The notes: generated by a model from the letters alone, not told the origin. 64,000 nucleotides of DNA from Lonicera japonica (GCA_021464415.1 JAKCWG010000860.1:124001-188000); one strand, 5' to 3'; positions 33,729 through 45,500 are shown, counted from the stretch's first letter. Numbers and translations are program-made.

Positions 33729-35188
33729 CTGAAGGCTTGAAGCTACAGAGTATAGCCACAACCCACACCGCCGCACCCTCATCCTCAGCATCAGGTTTTT
33801 TATTTTTCCCTAGATCTACTATACTACTCAGATCTGTTTTTACCATCATTCCATCGAGTAGTGTATGTGTGTATATATGCTCATTCGAGTGGTGGCTCCT
33901 TTACTCTGTTTATATATATCGAGTGGTGGCTCCATTATTCTGTTTATATGTATATATATATATCCAGTGTGAGGCTGTTGCTTATGGTGCTGTTGTGTAA
34001 GGATGAATCTTAAGTGGAGAAGGTAGTGATGAAACGAAAGGTAATTTACACTTTAAAATTATTAATTTTAGGCATATATAAATATATATATAGATAGATA
34101 GATAGATACAGGTAGTATCATTTTAGAGATTAATTAGAATTTGTATTTTGTGTTATGATCAGGTGTGCTCCTTTTGGATGTGGAGCCGCTCACTCTTGAT
34201 CCAATGGTGGCTCTATTATTCTCTCTCTCTTTTCTTTCTCTTCAAAATTCAACCACCCACTTCAGATGTCACCAAAATCCCATCCCAAAATCAACCCCAT
34301 TAACTTTAATTTCACACTATAACTTTGAATTTGAATTTAAGAATAATTTATTTTTTTTATAGAAAACTGAAAATGGTACACTCCCTCTCTAATATATATA
34401 TATAAAAATAAAATTGTTTGTGATAATACTTCGATAAATTAGTGCATTTGTTTTATCTATTGTATCTTATTTTTGTGTCATTTCTATTTTCTTATTTTGG
34501 GAGCTCAATAAGGTGATCTAATCTTATTATTTTGTGTTATGTTTTGTTCAAGTTGAAATGTTTTAGCTTCAAGCTGAAACTTACTGATTAGACAATAGGT
34601 TTATGTTCTTTGCATTGGATGCGTATTTTTGCCTTTTAGCAATTGAGAAGAAGCTAGTATGTTTGTAGGCTGTTTGAGAAGTTAGTACGTTTTATTAATT
34701 TTTTGAAGATAATCTATGGATTGTTTGTAGACTGTTTTATTGAGCTATTTCATGGACATGTTATGAGATGTTTTAGTGCATTTTTAGTGCTGTTTTTGGG
34801 CTGTTTTATGGACAGGTTATGGGTTGTTTTTAGAGCAGTTTTTGTGTTGTTTCATGGACAGGTTATAAGCTGTTTCAGTGCATTTTTAGTGCAGTTTCTA
34901 AACAGGTTGTGAGCTGTTTTGTGAGCTGTTTTTTTAACAATTTTGTGCTATTTTTTGAACACTAGAATGCAGAGTTTTAGTGCAGTATTTAACTAAAGTT
35001 TTGGCAATATAAAAAAAATCGAATGAGACCGAACCGGATCGAAACCGAATAATTTGGGGAGGGTTTGGGTTGCATAGGTATAAAAACCGAAACCGAACCG
35101 AACCGAAACCGAATTATGAACTTTGGGGAGGGTTCGGGGTACCCCAATCTCTACCCCGACCGAAACCAAAAACACCCCTAGACAAATG
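33390..35188. mobile_element. hAT-type element, 1783 bp, with leader-like interior
   Basis: The element 33398-35180 begins TAGGGGGTATT and ends AACACCCCTA and is flanked by perfect GACAAATG (33390-33397, 35181-35188). Both subterminal regions are rich in CCGAACCGAAACCG-type repeats in opposite orientation, a known feature of plant hAT elements with TAGGGGTG ends. The interior has a CT microsatellite (about 33689-33725) followed by transcript-leader-like sequence, two 35-bp repeats of GAGTGGTGGCTCC near 33890 and 33920, and a minisatellite at 34720-34930. No transposase remains, so it depends on another element to move. Confidence 0.85.
34715..34935. repeat. TGTTTTATGGACAGG minisatellite
   Basis: Irregular units of about 55-65 bp built from CTGTTT, ATGGACAGGTTATG and TTTTAGTGCATTTTTAGTGC recur four to five times. 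The 69-codon ORF across them is an artefact of the repeat. It lies inside the 33398-35180 hAT-type element. Confidence 0.7.
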
Positions 35189-35216
35189 TGTTAGATTTTA
35201 GAAAGTATTTTTGATA

Positions 35217-36803
35217 TCTATATTATAAAACATTGAGTTTGACTAAATTTATTCTCAAAAAGTATAAAAATCTAATTGTTAAAAATATGCATGTTATGGT
35301 GTGTATTAACTTTACACCCTTGGATGAGTTTTATACTCACAACAAGATGTCACATCAAAGTTAAAACATTCACACTAATAATATATACACAACAAATTCG
35401 TAAACATCAATAATTTTTTCTATAGTAAAAATGCCATAACTTAAAATAAAAAATTTGAAATTTAATAAAAATTTAATATTTAAAATCTACTAATCAAGAT
35501 CAATTAAACAAGATCTATCGTGACTATAGAATTATGTAAAAAATAAATAAATTATTGAGTAACATTTAACACCAATAATATACAAAAAGAAATTTAATAT
35601 TCAAACTTTACTAATCAAGAAATTTAATAAAAATTTAATATTTAAATATACTAATAAAGACCAATTAAACAATATTCATCTTAAATTAAAAAAAATTAAT
35701 ATTTAATATTTAAAAAAAATAAGAAAAATTATTGAGTAACATTTAATACCAATAATATATACACAATAAACTTTCACACACCAATCATTTTTTCTAAATT
35801 AAAAATGTGATAATTTAAATAAAAAATTCAAAATTTAATATTTAAAATTTACTAATTAGGATCAATTAAACGACTAAGAATTAATATGAGACAAGGATTT
35901 TTTCAATAATATAATAAATCAATCCAATGTCTCATATTAATTCTTAATGGTGTTAACACTTTTACACCATTAGATCACTTTTATACTCATAATAAGATGT
36001 CAAATCAACTCAATATTTACTCACACACTAAATATATACACAAAGATAACTCCTACATCTCTCTACTTTTTTACAACATTTCTCTTTCATCAAATTTTTA
36101 AAAAACTTTCAAATGCCATAACTTTAAATTTACAAATCAAACCTTAATAAAATTTATATATTTGAAACATGTTTATCAAAATTTACAAAATAAGATTCAT
36201 TGTTATTATTAAATTATGTATAAAAAAATTCAAGAAAACATATGAAACATTACAACTATAATGGCATACTTAACGTATTTCTAACTCATTAGTTATTGAA
36301 ATTATTACATAATGAATAAAAGATAATAAAATATCCTAATCAGATATGTTTCAATCTGAACAGAGCCAAATGGGGCTAAAATTATTTATATTAGGGTCCA
36401 ATTTACCTCAAATATAATATTTTTTTATTTTAAATACACTCATAACACTTTTATAATATAAAAAAGTCGATGCGATTTCAAGGTGAGAATTTTTTTATAT
36501 TACAGTTCGATCTGTCTCGAATATAATATTTTTATCTTTTTTAAATACACTCATAACATTATTACATTATAAAAGGGTAGAGGCGATTTCAGGTCTAATT
36601 GGACAAGTAAGACATCTCGGGTGAGGACGGTTATATTTTTACATGGACAAGTTTTGTTTTTCTAATACCTTATTTGTTTTCATCCTTAGGTAATATACAA
36701 TCGTACACATCTTCCATCCTCACATTTTCCACGTAATTATATGTTACTTGACTATTATTTTTTGTTCTTCGTATTGTGCCGAATGGCACGGGTATACCCT
36801 AGT
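35217..36803 (+). mobile_element. Helitron-like element, about 1.59 kb
   Basis: The left end A/TCTATATTATAAAA at 35217 matches the TC start of plant Helitrons. The right end has a perfect hairpin GTGCC-GAAT-GGCAC (about 36777-36789), then GGGTATACC and the CTAGT terminus at 36799-36803, fitting the CTRRT rule. The base after it is A rather than the expected T, so the exact end or later mutation is uncertain. The inside is AT-rich with three diverged copies of a 170-220 bp unit (ACCAATAATATA, AAATTTAATATTTAAAAT, ACTAAT...GATCAATTAAAC) between 35380 and 35870. No Rep/helicase: non-autonomous. Confidence 0.6.
35875..35946. repeat. 19-bp perfect inverted repeat
   Basis: TAAGAATTAATATGAGACA at 35875-35893 is exactly complementary to 35928-35946, with a 34-base loop that can pair further with mismatches. 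It lies inside the Helitron-like element and may be a tiny nested foldback element. Confidence 0.85.
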
Positions 36804-37169
36804 ATTAAATAAAGGAGAACCTAAACTTGAGTAACATTTAAGGACGTACTTTATATGTTCGTACATCATTAGTTATCTCAGTATGTCATTTTTAGGAGTG
36901 TTCAAAATTTATGAGTCAAAATTTTGAACTATTTTCAAATCATACCAACAAACATGATTGAATTATTTTCACATATGGCATTGAGTTTAATTTGTTAAAA
37001 ACTTATTTTGTCGAGATCAAAAAATATGATTAAAATATTCTTTAAAAATTAAAAACAAGTCAGTCAAATCCGGTTTACTTTTAGTTTTTCTAGTATGAAG
37101 ATATATTGATCCTAAGTTTGTTGATTTAAATTCATTACACGTTACTCCTTTTTATCTTATTATCAGTCC

Positions 37170-37210
37170 TTATTTAATTTTTGTGCCGGATGACAAGGGT
37201 ATACCCTAGT
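37170..37210 (+). mobile_element. second Helitron-like 3' end
   Basis: TGTGCCGGATGACAAGGGTATACCCTAGT repeats, with a decayed hairpin, the 3' terminus at 36775-36803 (only GGGTATACCCTAGT is identical). A matching 5' end between the two was not identified. It may be a truncated older copy. Confidence 0.5.
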
Positions 37211-38000
37211 AATTGAAAAATGCACCATTTCCTTCCTCTTTTAATCATGTTAATATGCTCAATTCCAAAGCAAAAATATAATTTTATGCAAATTTTATAT
37301 TTCATCATTTAATAAATTATTGGTTGAACTAGATATTGTTTATGAACACTGAACTGAACATAAGACAACAATAGGATCAATTAACTGAACTTATGCTACT
37401 ACAAAGAACATATTTATTTGTGTTGTCGAAGTGTATTTGCTATGTACATTGTTTGTTGGTTGATGTATCATAGTTATTTCTCATTGTATTTTTAGTAACT
37501 TCAAGTCTTGATTGCAATGGTTTGGATTGCATTAGTAAGATTTTATTCAATATATATGAATCAATGAGGATGACAAACTCAAACATGAAGCTTTGAGATT
37601 GTATTATGAATAAATGCTTATATGCAATTTTATTATCAGTCTGATAAAACCCAAACCCACTAGGAACATTAGGATAAACAAATTGTAAACATTCATGCAT
37701 ATTTGCAATTAAATTATCAATTTTGCATAAACTATGTACACCGTTGTCCTCCTAAATGTGATATGCATTAATGATCTTTTTAAATGGATATGATAATGAG
37801 ATATTTTTTTTCTTTTTACCAAAAAATTATAAATATTTCATGGGGATCAAGAAAGGTTTGTCACAAAGTTATTCTTCTTTGGCCTTTTTGTTTAATTTGT
37901 TATTCCACCTTTTCTTTTGCAGGAACTAACAGCATTAGAGACATGCTGTTTTGATAATAAATCTTCTAAACAATTGCACATAACATGGTAGTGTCCTTGA
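37211..38000. other. intergenic, nothing recognised
   Basis: AT-rich. The 86-codon minus-strand ORF at 37440-37700 has no recognised domain. Confidence 0.35.
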
Positions 38001-39560
38001 TGAGACTCAAATTTTCCTTCTTAATTTTTTTTATTTTCTTTTCTGAGTTACATCAATTGAATTCAACCCTTGATCCATTTCCTCCCATACCATAAGCCAA
38101 CTACAACTACGATTAAGTTACAAGGCTATTGGCAAAATTTTCCTATGACTTATTATACAAGTTTGTTGTTTTCTCTTATTTTTGTGCATTTTTGTTTGCT
38201 TCAAAATGATATCCAGAGAAAAGGATAACGACCAACTTATCCTAGGATTATGGTTCACTGATGAAACGAGAGATAAAGTTTTGCACAATCACTCCATTGC
38301 CTCTCACACCCCTCCTATTAGAATAAAGGAAAATTCTCTTTCCATATGTAGGTATATTTTATTCAATTATCTCCATTTTACTAACTTTTGATTATGTTGT
38401 GATGATATCTCTAATCCAATATTGTTTGTTGGTATTATTATTAATCATAAAGTATGCAAGCACAACTGTGGCCATGGTTTATAAGCTCTGAGGAACCCAT
38501 TAGTTCATTTAACTTTGCAATTGTAGTGATTATCATTTGATTTTGAATCAATGATCTTAAAACTAAATTTTGGCACGTTTATCCAATCAAGGAGAATCCC
38601 AACGCAAATTTTCATGTTTAACTTTAGGTATATCAATAAAAACAAGGCTTCAGGCTTCAAAAGGGCTATTAAAGATAAAATGTAAAGGCAGGCCAAGGTG
38701 AATGGCTAAAACAAAGATGTCCTACATCATTTACTTAGCTTATAGCTTTTAAATTCAAACAATTACAAGGCATTTTATGATTTAGCATCTTATGGACTTA
38801 CCTTTGTAAAACTAAATTGAAATTATAGTTTAAGACACTCAATCAATTTGTAAAACGCTTTTCAGGAATCAGAATTTGTGTACATAGCTCTCAGATATAA
38901 AAGAATGGCTCAAAAACTCATGGCTATGCAGTTTCCACTTTAATTTTGAACAGAGTATTTCACTAGTCAAGATTTATCAGTCTAATATCAAGCAATGCTG
39001 AAAAGTGCACTAAGAAATATATTCAACTTAGCATGCATTTTTGAACTACAAGAAGATTAAGAAACTTCTCTAGTTTATCTAATACTACACCATATACTAA
39101 ATCAATTCATGAATGCGTCGTCGCTCAATGAGAAGGGACGACTTAAACTTGCAATCTCAGATTTTTTTTTAAATTGAAAGAAAGAAAATAAAAATAAAAA
39201 TAATGCAAAAAGACTATCCTAAGTTACTTGCATATAGGCTTTTCGAAAAAAAAATTGACCACAGGTCTCACTCCTCGAACTAGAATCCAACATTGTCCCC
39301 AATGTTAGAAAGCAAGTACAAAAGCACGAGTCCAAGGGACTGAAATAATTAAATAAGAGGGAAGATAAACTTGAGAGCGGCCTAATCTCTCTAAAATCTG
39401 CATATTAGCAACAAATAATATACTAAAAACTAAAAGTAAAATAAAATAAAATAAATTCCTGAACTACTTACCTGACTTATCTGGTGTGTATTGTCTTTAT
39501 TCCTCAAAAGTATTTGCAGAACTGATAGCTACGCAAAAAAATGGCTAATCACATATATTA

Positions 39561-39803
39561 TCAGTACAATTCATAGCCAAAGAAAAAAATAAAGCTTACC
39601 TTTACTTTCCCACTCTTCCCCCAACTAAGGCTCTGCTTAGTGTCAAACAGTAACAATCGAAAGAGTTGTGGATTAACATAATGAATGATGGCCATCACAC
39701 TAAGATCAAGAAGCTTAAGCACATAAAAGAGAACCTTTTGGACACAATGTATGTCCGGGGGCAAATCCTTAGGAATCATAACCATGAGGTCATGAAGGGA
39801 AAC
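39561..39803 (-). other. 3' portion of the gypsy element next to the insertion
   Basis: Minus-strand frame 39785-39561 reads IPKDLPPDIHCVQKVLFYVL, then HYVNPQLFRLLLFDTKQSL, a stretch I associate with the 3' part of plant gypsy-type non-autonomous elements rather than an enzyme. It ends exactly at the TSD GAAAC (39799-39803) of the nested copia element and continues in concept at 44360. Confidence 0.4.
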
Positions 39804-40433
39804 TGTTGACCTTGTAGGTCTTAATCTTATTTTGATAATAACAATAAATCAATCATGTGTAATTTAACATGTTCTTGATTTAAGATTATAGCTTTCTTAT
39901 TTGGAAAATCAAGAATAGCATGATTGCTCAAAGGAAGTTTGACAAGGATCATTCTATCAATATCCGATCAAGTCAACAAAGCATTAGACAAGGAGTCAAA
40001 GAAGATCAATCTCATCAATGCGTTTCATGAAGCACAAAAGAACAAGGATCAAAAGCTTCAAGACAAGCATTCAAGTGAAGAACAAAGAAACTAGCTCAAG
40101 CACTTTGAAGAATTGTAAACTTGTTACATGAGTGAGTGTTTAGCTTTTTATGTAAAGTTATTATCATTGATCACAAACTAAGCTCAAACATGATCATATA
40201 TCATTCATTGCATTCAAACTCTTTCTAGATCAAAGTTTGAATTGGACATCATTTGCAAAACTATTTCACATGAACCGGTTTTCTTGTAAAAATTATATCT
40301 AAATTATCCGGTTGTTTTTATGCTCAAAACCAACTCCAACATGCTTAAAATAACCTCTAGAACATTCCCCAAGAGTTTGGTTGATTTGAGGTTTGACTTG
40401 TGCTAAAATTCCAGAAGCATGTAGTCGACTACA

Positions 40434-40499
40434 CATTTTATGTGTGAGTCGACTACACCATGTAGTCGACTACATGGTGTATGGGTGAGTCGACTACTT
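40434..40499. repeat. GTAGTCGACTAC palindrome cluster in U3
   Basis: Four GTCGACTAC sites within 65 bp. The third is the centre of a perfect 28-bp palindrome at 40454-40481, whose inner 20 bases read CCATGTAGTCGACTACATGG. The cluster lies about 100-160 bp upstream of the TATA box, where enhancers sit. The second LTR carries the same cluster (palindrome 43489-43516). Confidence 0.9.
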
Positions 40500-40592
40500 G
40501 GCCAAAATCTAGCCGTTGGAGAGTTGGTAAATGTCTAGTTTTGACCCATAACTTCTTGTAACCACTTCAAACGGCCATATTCTTTCACAAGC

Positions 40593-40602
40593 TATATATA
40601 TG
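40593..40602 (+). promoter_or_regulatory. LTR TATA box candidate
   Basis: TATATATATG followed by AGGTCTTAGACATG; the same downstream block follows the TATA box of the two solo LTRs. This is the likely pol II promoter of the gag transcript, with an equivalent at 43628-43637 in the 3' LTR. Confidence 0.6.
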
Positions 40603-41320
40603 AGGTCTTAGACATGTTTTTATACACTTGAATGATCATACAAACTCATTTTTCATATATCCTCATTATTCAAGTTTTCAAGCTATTGCATTGATCATAT
40701 TCATCATATTTGAGCTTAAACTTATTGATCAATCTTGATAACTCTAGTGTGAGCTTAAATTGTATTCTTCAAACACTTGAGAGTTTTTATTCATTGGTGT
40801 GAGTCACCAAACAATTTGTATTAAATTGTGAGAGGTAAATCTCATAGGAAAAACAAGAAGGTAAATTCTTGTTTAGAAATTGTGAGAGGTAAATCTCACA
40901 AGGTTAGCAAGAGAGAGTTTCTTGTGTGAATATTGTGGTCTAGCAATATTTGTAAAGAGTGTGTGAGAGGATACACTTGTAGTGGTTTGATCTTCACCCG
41001 GAAGGAGATTGTTTTTAGTGGAAATTCTCGGGGAACTAACCGAGCGCGGATTATGGTTTGGTAAACCAAAACCGTGTGAACAAAAAGCCTTGGACTTCAA
41101 ATCGGTTCAATCTTTCTAACTCAATCTCTTTATTTACTTGCTATATTATTGTTTGCTTGAGATTGTTTATTTGCTTGATTGTTTATTTGATTGCATTCCT
41201 TGATAATTTGTTTAGCAAATTTGTTTTACTTAAACGTTTTTCGAAAAGTTTTTTTAAATTCCGCATTAAAGTTTTTAAACCCTATTCACCCCCCCTCTAG
41301 GGTTGAAATCCGACCAACAA

Positions 41321-41332
41321 TTGGTATCAGAG
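41321..41332 (+). promoter_or_regulatory. primer-binding site, initiator tRNA-Met type
   Basis: TTGGTATCAGAG starts one base after the 5' LTR. TGGTATCAGAG is the usual copia site complementary to the 3' end of initiator tRNA-Met, which primes minus-strand cDNA. Confidence 0.9.
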
Positions 41333-41376
41333 GGTGTACTCTTGTTTTTGATTTAACAATCTAAGAGTCCTCGATC

Positions 41377-42498
41377 ATGTCTTATTATCAAGGAACCGGC
41401 CTTTCCGAAGGTGCTTCTATTTATAGGCCACCATTATTTGATGGCAAAAACTATAGCTATTGGAAAAATCGCATGTGTACATTTTTACAAGCCAATGATT
41501 TTGAACAATGGAAGGTCACACTTGTTGGACCTTATGAGATCACAAAAACCGACGAAAGGGGAAACATTATCCCTAAGTCAATATCCGAGTACAATGAGCA
41601 TGATATTAGAAAAATCCAATACAATGCCAAAGCTTTAAATTCTTTACATTGTGCATTAAGTATGGATGAATATAACAAAATCTCTAGTTGCAAAACCGCA
41701 AAAGAGATTTGGGACAAGCTTGAGGTTGCCCATGAGGGAACTTCTCAAGTCAAGGAGGACAACATTAATATACTTGTCCATGACTATGAGTTATTTAATA
41801 TGGAGTCTAACGAATCACTTGCTTCCATGTATAGTAGATTTTCTATTCTCACTAACGCTTTGGACCTTCTTGGCAAGGTTTATTCAAATGAAGAGAAGAT
41901 TAAAAAAGTGCTTAGGATTCTTCCTAAGAAATGGAGACCCAAGGTGACGGCTATACAAGAAGCCAAGAACCTCAAGACCTTGAGCATGGATGAGCTCTTG
42001 GGATCTCTCAAAACCCATGAGAAGGAGCTAGCAAGAGAAGAAGGAGATAAAGCAAATCCAATGGAGATATTTGCTCTAAAGCCTAATGAAGGAAAGGGTG
42101 GAAAAGGAGATGGAGACATGGCACTTCTATCTAGGAAATTTAAGAAATTCCTAGCAAAGAATAAGTACTCTCAAGGGAAGCTTGACAACAATCCCTCATT
42201 CTCAAAGAATGACAATGATAGATCAACTAATCCAAAAGTTGATAATGAGGAAAGGAAATGCTTCCATTGTCAAAAACCGGGACATTACAAGTCAAATTGT
42301 CCGGTTAGAAAAGAGGAGAAAAGAGAGAAGAAAGCAAAGAAGGAAGAGCTATACAAAAGATTGAAGCATGCTCTCAAAGAAATTTCAAGCGAATCGGATG
42401 AAGACGAATCCGATATTGAGTCAAGTGATGAAGAAACGGCACACCTTTGCCTTATGGCAAAAGATGATGAGGCATACAAATCATTCCCTCATCGATAA
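41377..42498 (+). CDS. gag: Gag polyprotein of a SIRE-like copia element, intact ORF
   Basis: The ATG at 41377 is the first after the primer-binding site and opens 373 codons. The N-terminal segment (residues about 16-60: PPLFDGKNYSYWKNRM) and the following helices (EYNKISSCKTAKEIWDKLEVAH at about 100-120; VRILPKKW-like RILPKKWRPKVTAI at 180-195) match the copia Gag (UBN2-type) family. A CCHC zinc knuckle CFHCQKPGHYKSNC has Cys295, Cys298, His303 and Cys308. A Lys/Glu coiled region and an acidic Ser/Asp/Glu tail (DEDESDIESSDEE) follow. Gag packages element RNA in cytoplasmic particles. The tail stops early compared with SIRE-type Gag, where more sequence leads into protease, so the C-terminus is a deletion junction. 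It could still act in trans. Confidence 0.93.
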   Translation: MSYYQGTGLSEGASIYRPPLFDGKNYSYWKNRMCTFLQANDFEQWKVTLVGPYEITKTDERGNIIPKSISEYNEHDIRKIQYNAKALNSLHCALSMDEYNKISSCKTAKEIWDKLEVAHEGTSQVKEDNINILVHDYELFNMESNESLASMYSRFSILTNALDLLGKVYSNEEKIKKVLRILPKKWRPKVTAIQEAKNLKTLSMDELLGSLKTHEKELAREEGDKANPMEIFALKPNEGKGGKGDGDMALLSRKFKKFLAKNKYSQGKLDNNPSFSKNDNDRSTNPKVDNEERKCFHCQKPGHYKSNCPVRKEEKREKKAKKEELYKRLKHALKEISSESDEDESDIESSDEETAHLCLMAKDDEAYKSFPHR

Positions 42499-42838
42499 AG
42501 CACTCATGGAGGCTACCATTTTCTCTCCGTGGCCTTGGCCCTTTTTGATGTTGCCATAGGGGGAGAAAATGTGTGTTAGTAGCAATCAATGTTGGTAAGA
42601 CTATTAAATGCTTTATGTCTTTAACATTGATAATTGTTTTCTTTTGAAAACCTTATTTGAGATCAAAATTGTTTTATTGGTTTTAAAACTATCTCAAATA
42701 TATACAATGCTTTTTACAAATCATTTATTTTATCTATGCATAAATTGAGGGGGAGCATATTTCATTTATTCATATGCTATCTATGCTTGTTATTGAAAAC
42801 ACACATTAATTTATTGTCATCATCAAAAAGGGGGAGAT
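42499..42838 (+). other. 3' UTR and polypurine tract of the gag-only element
   Basis: Holds three AGGGGGAG-type purine blocks (about 42558, 42747 and 42829). The last, AAAAAGGGGGAGA at 42825-42837, abuts the 3' LTR and is the polypurine tract that primes plus-strand DNA. Repeated blocks of this kind are common before the 3' LTR of SIRE-type elements. Confidence 0.8.
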
Positions 42839-44354
42839 TGTTGACCTTGTAGGTCTTAATCTTATTTTGATAATAACAATAAATCAATCATGTGTAATTT
42901 AACATGTTCTTGATTTAAGATTATAGCTTTCTTATTTGGAAAATCAAGAATAGCATGATTGCTCAAAGGAAGTTTGACAAGGATCATTCTATCAATATCC
43001 GATCAAGTCAACAAAGCATTAGACAAGGAGTCAAAGAAGATCAATCTCATCAATGCGTTTCATGAAGCACAAAAGAACAAGGATCAAAAGCTTCAAGACA
43101 AGAATTCAAGTGAAGAACAAAGAAACTAGCTCAAGCACTTTGAAGAATTGTAAACTTGTTACATGAGTGAGTGTTTAGCTTTTTATGTAAAGTTATTATC
43201 ATTGATCACAAACTAAGCTCAAACATGATCATATATCATTCATTGCATTCAAACTCTTTCTAGATCAAAGTTTGAATTGGACATCATTTGCAAAACTATT
43301 TCACATGAACCGGTTTTCTTGTAAAAATTATATCTAAATTATCCGGTTGTTTTTATGCTCAAAACCAACTCCAACATGCTTAAAATAACCTCTAGAACAT
43401 TCCCCAAGAGTTTGGTTGATTTGAGGTTTGACTTGTGCTAAAATTCCAGAAGCATGTAGTCGACTACACATTTTATGTGTGAGTCGACTACACCATGTAG
43501 TCGACTACATGGTGTATGGGTGAGTCGACTACTTGGCCAAAATCTAGCCGTTGGAGAGTTGGTAAATGTCTAGTTTTGACCCATAACTTCTTGTAACCAC
43601 TTCAAACGGCCATATTCTTTCACAAGCTATATATATGAGGTCTTAGACATGTTTTTATACACTTGAATGATCATACAAACTCATTTTTCATATATCCTCA
43701 TTATTCAAGTTTTCAAGCTATTGCATTGATCATATTCATCATATTTGAGCTTAAACTTATTGATCAATCTTGATAACTCTAGTGTGAGCTTAAATTGTAT
43801 TCTTCAAACACTTGAGAGTTTTTATTCATTGGTGTGAGTCACCAAACAATTTGTATTAAATTGTGAGAGGTAAATCTCATAGGAAAAACAAGAAGGTAAA
43901 TTCTTGTTTAGAAATTGTGAGAGGTAAATCTCACAAGGTTAGCAAGAGAGAGTTTCTTGTGTGAATATTGTGGTCTAACAATATTTGTAAAGAGTGTGTG
44001 AGAGGATACACTTGTAGTGGTTTGATCTTCACCCGGAAGGAGATTGTTTTTAGTGGAAATTCTCGGGGAACTAACCGAGCGCGGATTATGGTTTGGTAAA
44101 CCAAAACCGTGTGGACAAAAAGCCTTGGACTTCAAATCGGTTCAATCTTTCTAACTCAATCTCTTTATTTACTTGCTATATTATTGTTTGCTTGAGATTG
44201 TTTATTTGCTTGATTGTTTATTTGATTGCATTCCTTGATAATTTGTTTAGCAAATTTGTTTTACTTAAACGTTTTTCGAAAAGTTTTTTTAAATTCCGCA
44301 TTAAAGTTTTTAAACCCTATTCACCCCCCCTCTAGGGTTGAAATCCGACCAACA
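42839..44354 (+). repeat. 3' LTR of the gag-only element
   Basis: Same length as the 5' LTR. I saw three single-base differences (AGAATTC for AGCATTC; TCTAACA for TCTAGCA; GTGGACA for GTGAACA). Palindrome at 43489-43516, TATA at 43628. Confidence 0.95.
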
Positions 44355-44671
44355 GAAACATTTGCAGGATAACACAATAACCTAGAATGACTAAGATCAC
44401 AACACTTCTTTACACCTAAATCTGGCTCTAGATCAGAAGAAGTGAGAGAGAAAACCATATTGTGGTTGTGAAGCATCTTTTCAGAATGACCCATAAGAAT
44501 TGAGTGAAACTTTAGTGAAGAGCGTGGATCACTAGGAGAGATGAAATTATAGCATGAAACATCAGTGCACTGCTCATTCAACAACCATGGATTCGCAGAG
44601 AAAGAATCATCAGGCTTCAATTGCTTAACAATGATCTCTGGCTCAAACTTTGTTTGAAGGAATTGATCTAT

Positions 44672-44992
44672 CTAGTCCTCTAAGTCACTATCATTCGTAT
44701 CAGTCAATAAATCAAGAAAAGAACTAGATTCTTGCTGAACATCAAACTCATCTAAAGTGGGCACATGTTGGTCAAACTCTTTAATTAAGAAATCATGTGA
44801 TGAAATAGAAGGCGATGAGTTTATGACAAACTCATCCTCGATGCCTATTTGATTAAAATCAATATCTAAGAGGCCGATAAGATTTATCTCTTGAATTTCC
44901 TCCTCTTTGTCACCACAATCTTGATCAGGCTTCTTAGGAATAGAGAAAATATTGAGTTCAAGCTTTATGTTCCCAAAAGTCAGTTGCATCAT
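44672..44992 (-). pseudogene. gypsy element acidic linker region
   Basis: The open minus-strand frame continues the protease frame: LTFGNIKLELNIF, then an acidic Asp/Glu/Ser-rich tail. In Athila/Tat-type polyproteins such a variable acidic segment follows the protease. No catalytic motif. Confidence 0.45.
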
Positions 44993-45034
44993 ACCATTAC
45001 CACAATTGACGAGAGCATTTACAGTAGCTAAGAA

Positions 45035-45283
45035 TTATTGACCCAAAATGATAAAAATTTGAGTAAAAATATTAGCCATAGGCTGAGTATCCATGACAAC
45101 AAAGTCGTCCGGATAAACGAAATTGTCAACCTTAACCAATATGTCCTCAATCACTCCTTTTAGAACCTTGATAGAGTGGCCAGCTAACTGAATTGCGATA
45201 TTGGTAGGCTTTAACTCACCTAGATCCAATTGCTGGTACACTACAAAGGGAAGTAAATTCACACTTGAACCTAAATCTAGCAA
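45035..45283 (-). pseudogene. gypsy aspartic protease fragment
   Basis: Reads MLDLGSSVNLLPFVVYQQL, the active-site region of Athila/Tat-type retroviral proteases (Asp-Leu-Gly in place of DSG), then ELKPTNIAIQLAGHSIKVLKG and VEDILVKVDNF-like flap and C-terminal text. It would cleave Gag-Pol. It lies in a different frame from gag, so a frameshift separates them, and no functional polyprotein can be made. Confidence 0.8.
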
Positions 45284-45500
45284 AGCATGCTCAATTCTTT
45301 GATCACCAATGTTATAAGAAATAGTAGGACAACCAGGATCCTTTTATTTTACTGGATAACGGAACTCACTTGATTGGCTAGAAAAGCATTCTTCTGAACT
45401 GAAACTCTCATTTTCACAGTGCCCAAGTCTTTGAGAAACTCAGCATATAATGGAACTTGCTTGATAGCATCTAACAAATGAATATTTATCTTGACTTTCT

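Larger units (their letters stand above)
39804..41319 (+). repeat. 5' LTR of the gag-only element
   Basis: Starts TGTTGACC and ends CCGACCAACA. U3 carries a palindrome cluster at about 40434-40499. The TATA box candidate is TATATATATG at 40593-40602. The 3' part has GAGCGCGG and a C-run CACCCCCCCTCTAGGG shared with the solo LTRs at 6720 and 17398. Confidence 0.95.
39799..44359 (+). mobile_element. gag-only SIRE-like copia element, young
   Basis: LTRs of 1516 bp each (39804-41319 and 42839-44354) flank a 1.5-kb interior. GAAAC repeats exactly outside (39799-39803 and 44355-44359). A primer-binding site, one gag ORF and a polypurine tract are present, but there is no protease, integrase, reverse transcriptase or RNase H. 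By eye the LTRs differ at only three sites (near 40068, 40935 and 41071 against the second copy), so insertion was recent. To move it must borrow pol from a full-length relative. This structure fits the class called TR-GAG. It is nested in the gypsy element. Confidence 0.92.

Noticed and set aside
41532..42559. Several overlapping ORFs inside 41377-42498
   Set aside because: Other-frame shadows of the intact gag ORF.
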